A stretch of 5,047 nt of DNA, taken from NCBI GenBank assembly GCA_004555635.1, contig SFHN01000115.1, forward strand, positions 1-5,047. Reading direction: 5' to 3'. Positions within the stretch are counted from its first letter, which is position 1; every line of letters starts with the position of its first letter. Shown here piece after piece: positions 1 through 4,621 of this stretch. Position numbers and translations under genes: made by a program. The DNA is from [Eubacterium] saphenum. Its GTDB lineage: Bacteria > Bacillota > Clostridia > Oscillospirales > Ruminococcaceae. The notes under the pieces were generated by a model. The model made no database searches. It was not told the origin of the DNA and worked only from the letters and a program-made list of their open reading frames with translations.

Positions 1-95
1 AGCTCGCGCAGGAAAATCTCCTTGTGCGTATATATGCTGTTTATCATCATTTCAAGCAGGCGCTTGCTTTCCGCCTTAAATTCCTTGGTTTCCAT
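1..95 (-). CDS. htpG: HtpG (Hsp90-family molecular chaperone), N-terminal fragment cut by the window edge
   Basis: Only the first 31 codons plus two bases of the next are present; the gene continues leftward out of the window. The translation begins [14 protein letters not shown], then [18 protein letters not shown]. From memory this is nearly identical to the start of Bacillus and clostridial HtpG ([25 protein letters not shown]), the first helix and strand of the GHKL ATPase domain. HtpG is a cytosolic dimeric ATP-dependent chaperone that helps client proteins mature during heat and other protein stress. The ATG at 93-95 is preceded by AAGGAG at 107-112 (11-nt spacer), which fixes the start. 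A sigma-A-type promoter and a perfect CIRCE operator lie directly upstream, so HrcA repression is expected. The ATP-binding residues lie beyond the edge. Identity rests on the N-terminus only, but the match is distinctive. Confidence 0.93.
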   Translation of the reverse strand, partial: METKEFKAESKRLLEMMINSIYTHKEIFLRE

Positions 96-133
96 TGAAA
101 ATTCATCTCCTTAAAAGTAGTTGAAACCACGTT

Positions 134-160
134 TTAGCACTCTCTGCTGTAGAGTGCTAA
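134..160 (-). promoter_or_regulatory. CIRCE operator (HrcA binding site) of htpG
   Basis: A perfect inverted repeat, TTAGCACTC-N9-GAGTGCTAA, spans 134-142 and 152-160. This is the exact consensus of CIRCE, the operator bound by the heat-shock repressor HrcA. It starts 4 bp downstream of the predicted -10 box (165-170), so it covers the expected transcription start (about 158) and lies in the first part of the roughly 60-nt htpG leader. HrcA bound here should block initiation and release on heat shock. Classically HrcA controls groESL and the dnaK operon; its use at htpG is less usual. No mismatch is present in either arm. Confidence 0.97.
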
Positions 161-164
161 ATAT

Positions 165-192
165 ATTATACACCTTTTTCCGAAAAAATCAA
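165..192 (-). promoter_or_regulatory. Sigma-A-type promoter of htpG
   Basis: Read on the minus strand, the -35 box is TTGATT (187-192) and the -10 box is a perfect TATAAT (165-170), with a 16-bp spacer. The predicted start is about 158, inside the CIRCE operator. An A/T tract at about 203-213 lies near -50 and could act as an UP element. The -35 box sits in a 12-base string, AACCCCTTGATT, that recurs at the promoter of the DUF6062-like gene (3762-3773). No alternative sigma-factor motif is evident. Confidence 0.8.
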
Positions 193-251
193 GGGGTTGC
201 GCAAAATTTTTTTGCAGTATTTTTCGGGCGACTGTTTGGTTCGATAGGACG

Positions 252-286
252 CAAAAAAGTCGGGCACACCCCGCGTATGCCCGACT
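252..286 (-). terminator. Rho-independent terminator of the DUF6062-tsaD-kinase-CPBP operon
   Basis: The arms AGTCGGGCA (258-266) and TGCCCGACT (278-286) form a perfect 9-bp GC-rich stem with an 11-nt loop. On the minus strand the stem is followed at once by a run of T (253-258), the classic intrinsic terminator layout. On the plus strand no T-run follows, so it acts leftward only. It lies about 35 bp past the stop of the CPBP gene and about 60 bp before the htpG promoter, which insulates htpG from readthrough. Confidence 0.93.
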
Positions 287-319
287 GCAAGATTATAAAA
301 AGGACCCTCTGCTGCTCCG

Positions 320-1375
320 TCAATTCGGCACCGGAATATACTGCAAAGCGAAAACCGCCGCGACAAGCACCATCATAACCACAACTGCCGGTCTTGAGAA
401 AAACAGCCCCCAGCGCGCTCCTGCGCTAAGCTCCGTCTGAACGGTAGGCACCTTGTAGCGCTTTATCTTGAAAAGCTTGAATATCGCCATAACTACGCCG
501 ACGATAAGCAGCAGCCCGACAAGGCACATATACACGGCAAGCCCGATTAGCGCGGGCGAAGTTTCAGGCTCTGTTCCGGTCAGCATATCTTCCGCCGCCT
601 TTGCGACAGAGGGAGAAGCAAGGAACACCATCATAATGCCCGCAACCGAGTTAAGCATAGCGTGCAGCACCGTCGAGGTGACAATGCTTTCGGTTGCAAC
701 TGCGACATAGCCGAGGACAATTCCGACAGCGGTTGCATAGAAGAACTGCTGAAAGTTTCCGTGGGTAAGACCGAAAAGCACCGCCGAAATGAATATCGCA
801 ACGCCGTTTCCGTAGCGCCTAAGGCTCTGCATAAACAGCCCTCTGAACCAAAACTCCTCGCATACGGGCGCGACAATCGCGAGATTAACGAACATAATCA
901 CGGCGGTCAGCGGGTTTATCGCCTGCATAGAGAGAATGGGGTTTTCCACCTCTCCGCTTCCGCCTGTCGCGAGCGAAATCAGCGCCATAACCGCCATAGT
1001 AATTACGTTCACCGTAATGCCCACGCCGTACATTGCGGGGAACATTCCCAGCGCTTTTCCGAAATAGACGGGCTTTTTGTAAAAGCGCGCTCCCGCTTCT
1101 TTGAGCGGCTCGCGAAGAATAAAATAGGTTATCGGGATAGGAATCGCATATACGAAAATGTCGGATATCAGCGTACTTACGATATAGCTTATCGTCCCTT
1201 CGGGCAGCACGGGTGCGACAAGCCCCGAAACAAAGCTTCCGACAAGCCTGAGCACAAGCATAATAATCATCGCCGCGCCGATTTTAACGCTGAGGCTCTT
1301 AAAGCCCTTTGCAAGCTGTTCGCGGCTTTCGCCCGCGGGCTGCGGTTCTTCCGTAATAATTACTTCTTCGGACAT
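320..1375 (-). CDS. CPBP-family intramembrane glutamic protease (CAAX protease/Abi family)
   Basis: This 351-residue polytopic membrane protein has the three motifs of the CPBP (Abi/Rce1-like) family. They are EEFWFRG at residues 173-179 (catalytic Glu pair plus Arg178), FGLTH at 201-205 (His205), and HAMLN at 238-242 (His238, Asn242), all within or next to hydrophobic helices. About eight or nine hydrophobic segments are visible, near residues 32-53, 62-87, 110-136, 155-172, 192-204, 211-227, 236-256, 274-302 and 330-347. An acidic N-terminal tail has no signal peptide. Family members cleave prenylated or membrane-associated substrates, or process and confer immunity to bacteriocin-like peptides; the substrate here cannot be told. 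Two more hydrophobic segments follow the catalytic core, and the length exceeds many 220-300-residue relatives. The ATG follows AAGGAGA (1381-1387) and lies one base past the kinase stop, with the binding site inside the kinase gene, so translational coupling is likely. No bacteriocin gene is visible nearby. Confidence 0.9.
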   Translation of the reverse strand: MSEEVIITEEPQPAGESREQLAKGFKSLSVKIGAAMIIMLVLRLVGSFVSGLVAPVLPEGTISYIVSTLISDIFVYAIPIPITYFILREPLKEAGARFYKKPVYFGKALGMFPAMYGVGITVNVITMAVMALISLATGGSGEVENPILSMQAINPLTAVIMFVNLAIVAPVCEEFWFRGLFMQSLRRYGNGVAIFISAVLFGLTHGNFQQFFYATAVGIVLGYVAVATESIVTSTVLHAMLNSVAGIMMVFLASPSVAKAAEDMLTGTEPETSPALIGLAVYMCLVGLLLIVGVVMAIFKLFKIKRYKVPTVQTELSAGARWGLFFSRPAVVVMMVLVAAVFALQYIPVPN

Positions 1376-1376
1376 T

Positions 1377-1898
1377 TTATTCTCCTTTTTCCCTGCAAAT
1401 AAGGCTATGGCACTCGGCGATTTCGCTTACGGTTTCCTCGAGCGATTTTCCGAGGCAGTCAACCGTCACATCGGCGTATTCCTCATACAGCTTTTTCCGC
1501 CTGTCGAAAACGTCCTCTATCGTGTCGGTTTTTCTCATCGCAATACCGCGGCTTTTTATGTTCACAAGGCGCTTTTTCACCTCGTCCGTCGGCAGCGACA
1601 GGTAGTACACAAGCCCGTGCTCCTTCAGGTGAAGCATTGCCGTGCGGGAATACACCGCGCTTCCGCCCGTCGCGATAACGCAGCCGCCGGTGTTCTTTAC
1701 CGAGCAGATCGCGCGCTCCTCCGCGATACAAAACGCGTCAAGCCCGTCGCTGTCGATTATGTCCTGCAAAAGCCTGCCCGTTTCCTGCTGTATCACTATA
1801 TCCGTATCAATAAACGTAAAGCCCATCGCCTTTGCGAGCAGCACTCCTACCGTGCTTTTCCCGCAGGCGGGCATTCCTATAAGTACAATGTTCTTCAT
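1377..1898 (-). CDS. Shikimate-kinase-like P-loop kinase, diverged substrate site
   Basis: This 173-residue protein has the size and layout of shikimate kinase (AroK/AroL), which phosphorylates shikimate at the 3-hydroxyl. It has a Walker A motif GMPACGKST (8-16), the DTD motif (Asp31, Asp33), a GGS at 78-80 where GGG is usual, a lid-like stretch around Arg117, and RKKLYEEYADVTVD (134-147) with the C-terminal substrate arginine. The arginine after Phe in the FRxxE motif (Arg58 in the Mycobacterium tuberculosis enzyme, which contacts the shikimate carboxylate) is Cys57 here. The lid has RGIAM in place of RPLL. It could be a poor shikimate kinase or a paralogue with another substrate, so I give no gene symbol. 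The ATG at 1898 is preferred because AAAGGGA (1909-1915) lies 10 nt upstream; an ATG at 1934 would add 12 atypical residues and overlap tsaD. The gene sits 16 bp after tsaD and 1 bp before the CPBP gene, with no aromatic-pathway neighbours. Confidence 0.85.
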   Translation of the reverse strand: MKNIVLIGMPACGKSTVGVLLAKAMGFTFIDTDIVIQQETGRLLQDIIDSDGLDAFCIAEERAICSVKNTGGCVIATGGSAVYSRTAMLHLKEHGLVYYLSLPTDEVKKRLVNIKSRGIAMRKTDTIEDVFDRRKKLYEEYADVTVDCLGKSLEETVSEIAECHSLICREKGE

Positions 1899-1908
1899 CA
1901 GCCAAAAG

Positions 1909-1915
1909 TCCCTTT
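1909..1915 (-). promoter_or_regulatory. Ribosome binding site that fixes the kinase start
   Basis: AAAGGGA on the minus strand lies 10 nt before the ATG at 1896-1898 and overlaps the last base of the tsaD stop codon (TGA at 1915-1917). The upstream ATG at 1934 lies inside tsaD. The site therefore supports the shorter 173-residue kinase and suggests that terminating tsaD ribosomes hand over directly to it. Confidence 0.7.
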
Positions 1916-2928
1916 CAGTATGCTGTTTTGTCAAGGCGCATTGTCGCTACGGCGTTAAGGTCGGTACCCGCTCTTGTCCCTGCGAGATATTCGTAATAGC
2001 CCTGACAGCCAATCATCGCCGCGTTGTCGCCGCACAAATCGAGGGTGGGCACATAAAGCTCCATTCCGTTTCCCGCGGCACGGCGCGAGAGCATATCGCG
2101 AAGTCCCGAGTTTGCCGCAACACCGCCTGCAAGCGCGATTTTTGCGCAGCCGTTTTCCTTTGCAGCGGCGATAAACTTCGATGTGAGAATGTCGCTTACG
2201 GTATACTGAAAGCAAGCGGCTAGGCTGTTTTTGTCAAGCTCCTCGCCCCGCTGCTCGGCGTTGTGGACAAGATTTACCACCGCGGTTTTTATCCCCGAAA
2301 AGCTGAAGTCGTAGGGGTTTTGCGTTTTCGGGTGGGGGAGGGTGTATTTTTTGCGGTCGCCCGTTTTCGCAGCCTCGTCGATGAACTTTCCTCCGGGGTA
2401 GGGGTAGCCCATTGCGCGCGCCGCCTTGTCAAACGCCTCGCCTGCCGCGTCGTCAATTGTCCTGCCGACAAGCTCAAACGACGTATAGCTGTTCACCTTT
2501 ACGATATGACTGTGTCCGCCCGAAGCTACAAGGCACATATAAGGCGGCTCCAGCTCGGGGTGGCAGAGGTAGTTTGCCGCAATGTGACCGCGAATGTGAT
2601 GCACAGGTACAAGCGGCTTTCCGAGCGAAAACGCAAGCCCCTTTGCAAAGTTAACGCCGACGAGAAGCGCGCCGATAAGCCCCGGCGCATATGTCACCGC
2701 GACTGCGTCGATTTCCTCCGCCGTTTTCCCCGCCTTTTCGAGCGCTTCTCCGACCACCCCTACAATGCTCTCGCAGTGGCGGCGGCTCGCTATCTCGGGG
2801 ACAACTCCGCCGTAAAGCCTGTGCTCCTCTATTTGCGTCGCAACAACCGATGACAATATTGTCCTTCCGTCGCGTATTACGGCGGCGGCGGTTTCGTCGC
2901 AGGAGCTTTCTATTGCCAAAATATCCAT
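1915..2928 (-). CDS. tsaD: tRNA N6-adenosine threonylcarbamoyltransferase TsaD
   Basis: TsaD (formerly Gcp/YgjD) transfers the threonylcarbamoyl group from TC-AMP to A37 of ANN-reading tRNAs, making t6A. In bacteria it works with TsaB and TsaE in the cytoplasm. The 337-residue length is typical. Family motifs appear in order: IESSCDETAAAV (6-17), PEIASRRH (44-51), the metal-binding HHIRGH (His111, His115), SGGHSHIV (136-143), DDAAGEAFDK (159-168), FSFSGIKTAV (208-217), AGGVAANSGLR (267-277) and CGDNAAMIG (299-307, with metal ligand Asp301). Every key residue is present and the gene looks intact. The ATG has a modest AAAGG site (2936-2940) 7 nt upstream. It lies 25 bp after the DUF6062-like gene with no visible promoter between, so it is probably second in the operon. 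The partner genes tsaB, tsaC and tsaE are not in the window. Older annotations call this family a glycoprotease, which is incorrect. Confidence 0.97.
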   Translation of the reverse strand: MDILAIESSCDETAAAVIRDGRTILSSVVATQIEEHRLYGGVVPEIASRRHCESIVGVVGEALEKAGKTAEEIDAVAVTYAPGLIGALLVGVNFAKGLAFSLGKPLVPVHHIRGHIAANYLCHPELEPPYMCLVASGGHSHIVKVNSYTSFELVGRTIDDAAGEAFDKAARAMGYPYPGGKFIDEAAKTGDRKKYTLPHPKTQNPYDFSFSGIKTAVVNLVHNAEQRGEELDKNSLAACFQYTVSDILTSKFIAAAKENGCAKIALAGGVAANSGLRDMLSRRAAGNGMELYVPTLDLCGDNAAMIGCQGYYEYLAGTRAGTDLNAVATMRLDKTAY

Positions 2929-2953
2929 TAGTCTGCCTTTCTTTTCTTTGTGT

Positions 2954-3658
2954 TTATTTTACATCGGGCTTTCGCGAGGTCAGGAATTCGACGGCACGCT
3001 CTATGGAGTTTCTGACGTGTTCCATATCCTCGTTGTGAAGCTTGCCCGCGTTGCGGTAGTCAAAGCTGTTGCAGAACTCGTTTACGTCTGCGTTAAGCTC
3101 CTTTAGGTAGTTTTCCACAAGCGCGTCGGTAGCCTCTATAAACGGCTTCTGCTCGTTTTTCGGGAGCTTTGTCGGGACGTGCGACATAAGCAGGTTGTAG
3201 TGCGGAATGCAGATGTACCTCTGCGAGGAATAGAGGTTGCGGAACTTTGCGTCCTCCCTGAACATCGTGAACACCGTTTCCAGCATATGCTCAACGCCCC
3301 AGTCTACCTTGCTGCAAACGAAGCAGGTGCTTTCCATTTCGCTGCACTTCTTCGCCTTTGCGCCCTTTGTGAAGAAAATGCTCTTTTTCTCGAAAACCTC
3401 GCTGCGAAGCGTCGCAAGGCGCGTGTTAAGCATAAGCCCGAGTGACAGGCGGTTGTTCTGCATAAGCAGCAAGTTAAAGTGAGTGTGGCAGAAGCCGAGC
3501 GCGTTTGTTTCCATACGCACGTCGGGTTCCATCATCGCTGCGCCCATTATGTACTCGCTAATGTGCTGCTCAACGGTGTTTCGCATAGCGCAGATAGGGC
3601 AGCCCTCGCGCGGTTCAAACACCTCGTTTATCGGGATTGTAAGTATGCTTTCTCTCAT
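2954..3658 (-). CDS. DUF6062-like protein with two CxxC...CxxH modules; function unknown
   Basis: This 234-residue protein has no signal peptide or membrane segment and is probably cytosolic. It resembles, from memory, the DUF6062 family of Clostridia, which begins with an IPI/V-N-(E/D)-x-F segment followed by CPxC. Two similar halves are visible. Module 1 has Cys20, Cys23, His32, Cys57 and His60 (CPIC, then CHTH followed by FNLLLM). Module 2 has Cys112, Cys115, His124, Cys150 and His153 (CFVC, then CIPH followed by YNLLM). The spacing is almost the same, which implies internal duplication and two metal-site-like clusters, perhaps zinc. The C-terminal third is charged and helical-looking. The ATG at 3658 is chosen because AAAGGAA (3667-3673) lies 8 nt upstream. 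An in-frame start at 3757 would place its first codons across the promoter. It is the first gene of the leftward operon with tsaD, but no function can be assigned. Confidence 0.85.
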   Translation of the reverse strand: MRESILTIPINEVFEPREGCPICAMRNTVEQHISEYIMGAAMMEPDVRMETNALGFCHTHFNLLLMQNNRLSLGLMLNTRLATLRSEVFEKKSIFFTKGAKAKKCSEMESTCFVCSKVDWGVEHMLETVFTMFREDAKFRNLYSSQRYICIPHYNLLMSHVPTKLPKNEQKPFIEATDALVENYLKELNADVNEFCNSFDYRNAGKLHNEDMEHVRNSIERAVEFLTSRKPDVK

Positions 3659-3666
3659 GGCGAAAG

Positions 3667-3673
3667 TTCCTTT
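3667..3673 (-). promoter_or_regulatory. Ribosome binding site that fixes the DUF6062-like gene start
   Basis: AAAGGAA on the minus strand lies 8 nt before the ATG at 3656-3658 and selects that start over the in-frame ATG at 3757. The site sits inside a small potential hairpin, GAAAG-GAA-CTTTC (3662-3674), which could partly mask it. The stem has only 5 bp, so a regulatory role is speculative. Confidence 0.65.
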
Positions 3674-3722
3674 CCGTTGTGTGCGCTTTTTCTGAAATTT
3701 TTGTGAAAGCCTTCGCGCACTC

Positions 3723-3751
3723 TTGATTTTATATTTATATTGTATTATAAT
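3723..3751 (+). promoter_or_regulatory. Sigma-A-type promoter of the OGG1-like glycosylase unit
   Basis: On the plus strand the -35 box TTGATT (3723-3728) and a perfect -10 TATAAT (3746-3751) are separated by exactly 17 bp. The predicted start is near 3758, giving a very short leader of about 18-27 nt. The promoter occupies almost the same DNA as the leftward operon promoter, so the two are expected to compete for RNA polymerase. Confidence 0.75.
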
Positions 3752-3767
3752 TGACATAAATAATCAA
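3739..3767 (-). promoter_or_regulatory. Sigma-A-type promoter of the leftward operon (DUF6062-tsaD-kinase-CPBP)
   Basis: On the minus strand the -35 box TTGATT (3762-3767) and the -10 box TACAAT (3739-3744) are separated by 17 bp. Transcription should start near 3732, giving a leader of about 73 nt before the ATG at 3658. The two boxes interleave with the opposite-strand promoter at 3723-3751. The -35 box lies in AACCCCTTGATT, the same 12 bases found at the htpG -35 region. A TATAAT also reads leftward at 3745-3750 but is only 11 bp from this -35 box, so TACAAT is preferred. Confidence 0.65.
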
Positions 3768-3771
3768 GGGG
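3766..3771 (+). promoter_or_regulatory. Ribosome binding site of the glycosylase, overlapping the opposite promoter's -35 box
   Basis: AAGGGG lies 4 nt before GTG (3776) and 13 nt before the in-frame ATG (3785). Neither spacing is ideal; the closer GTG is slightly favoured. The same bases form part of the conserved 12-mer around the -35 element of the leftward promoter, so one short stretch serves translation rightward and transcription leftward. Confidence 0.55.
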
Positions 3772-3775
3772 TTTA

Positions 3776-4600
3776 GTGAAAAAAATGGACTATATCATAG
3801 AAAAAGAGAATTTCGATATACGCAGCACGTTCCTTTGCGGGCAGTGCTTTCGCTTTTCCGAGAGGGAAAACGGCGTTTTCTGCGGCATAGCTATGGGGCG
3901 GGAAATCTCGCTCTCGCAGGATGGCAGAAAGGTAACTCTCCATAACATTGACGAAAGCGATATCCCGCTGTGGACGCGGTATTTCGACCTTGACACGGAT
4001 TACGGCGCGCTTATCGAGCGGTTTTCCGCCGACGAAACGCTGAAAGCCGCCTGCCAAGGCTCGTCGGGAATACGCATACTGCGGCAGGAGCCGTTTGAAA
4101 CGCTAATAAGCTTTATCATCTCGCAAAACAACAACATTCCGCGCATTTCGGGGATAATCGGCAGGCTTTGCGAGCGCTTCGGCGACAGGGCGGGCGGCGG
4201 CTATGCTTTCCCGACCGCAGAGCAGCTTAGCGGCATAACTCCCGACGATTTGGCGCCGCTTCGCGCGGGCTTCCGCGCGAGGTACATATGCGACGCGGTT
4301 GAGAAAATAAACTCCGGCGCGGTGGATTTCTCGGAGATTGACGCGCTGCCGACAAACGAAGCGCGAGAGCGGCTTAAAACCATTGTCGGCGTCGGTGACA
4401 AGGTCGCGGACTGCGTTTTGCTGTTCGGTTTTCACAAGCTTGACGCGTTCCCGCGCGATGTGTGGGTAAAGCGGCTTATGGCGCAGTTTTATCCCGACGG
4501 GCTTCCCACCTGCACAAAGGGCTATGAGGGAGTTGCGCAGCAGTATCTCTTTGATTATGTACGCAACAACGGCGGGCTTAAGGAGCCTGTTAAAACTTAA
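3776..4600 (+). CDS. ogg: OGG1-type 8-oxoguanine DNA glycosylase/AP lyase (HhH-GPD family)
   Basis: This 274-residue enzyme belongs to the OGG1 branch of the HhH-GPD glycosylases, which excise 8-oxoguanine in base-excision repair and can nick the resulting AP site. OGG1 signatures appear in order: CGQCFRF (21-27, human SGQSFRW), EPFETLISFI (105-114), SQNNNIPRI (116-124, human SSNNNIARI), GFRARY (165-170), and the helix-hairpin-helix VGVGDKVADC (204-213). The catalytic lysine is Lys209 (human Lys249). FPRDV follows, with catalytic Asp228 (human Asp268), then AQQYLF (254-259), whose Gln255 and Phe259 align with base-pocket Gln315 and Phe319. All key residues are present. The start is ambiguous: GTG at 3776 is 4 nt from AAGGGG (3766-3771), while ATG at 3785 is 13 nt away and would remove three residues. 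Related enzymes are known in Clostridium. It diverges from the DUF6062-tsaD operon and precedes the zinc-ribbon gene by 21 bp. Confidence 0.93.
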   Translation: MKKMDYIIEKENFDIRSTFLCGQCFRFSERENGVFCGIAMGREISLSQDGRKVTLHNIDESDIPLWTRYFDLDTDYGALIERFSADETLKAACQGSSGIRILRQEPFETLISFIISQNNNIPRISGIIGRLCERFGDRAGGGYAFPTAEQLSGITPDDLAPLRAGFRARYICDAVEKINSGAVDFSEIDALPTNEARERLKTIVGVGDKVADCVLLFGFHKLDAFPRDVWVKRLMAQFYPDGLPTCTKGYEGVAQQYLFDYVRNNGGLKEPVKT

Positions 4601-4621
4601 ATCTCGAAAGGAAATGATTAA

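Noticed and set aside
201..215. Small inverted repeat GCAAAA/TTTTGC as a terminator
   Set aside because: The stem is short and mostly A/T with a 3-nt loop; the nearby 9-bp GC stem with a T-run is the real terminator, and this tract fits better as an A/T-rich UP-like element.
662..1402. Long plus-strand open frame (246 codons) opposite the CPBP gene
   Set aside because: It is antisense to a protease gene with clear catalytic motifs, its translation has no recognisable domain, and no good ribosome binding site or promoter was seen. High third-position GC explains the opening.
1899..1934. Longer start for the kinase (ATG at 1934)
   Set aside because: It would overlap tsaD by 20 bp, lacks a good binding site and adds 12 residues atypical of the family; the ATG at 1898 has a properly spaced site.
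1407..2223. Plus-strand open frames opposite the kinase and tsaD
   Set aside because: The minus-strand frames carry unmistakable kinase and TsaD motifs; the antisense products look like random composition.
2314..2343. G-rich run in tsaD (GGGG, then GGG, GGGGG, GGG) as a possible G-quadruplex
   Set aside because: It lies in coding sequence and follows from Pro/His/Lys codons on the coding strand; one loop would be long and nothing else suggests function.
3659..3757. Longer start for the DUF6062-like gene (ATG at 3757)
   Set aside because: The extra 33 codons run through the predicted promoter and the transcribed leader; they encode a Lys/Arg/Ile-rich string typical of translated AT-rich noncoding DNA.
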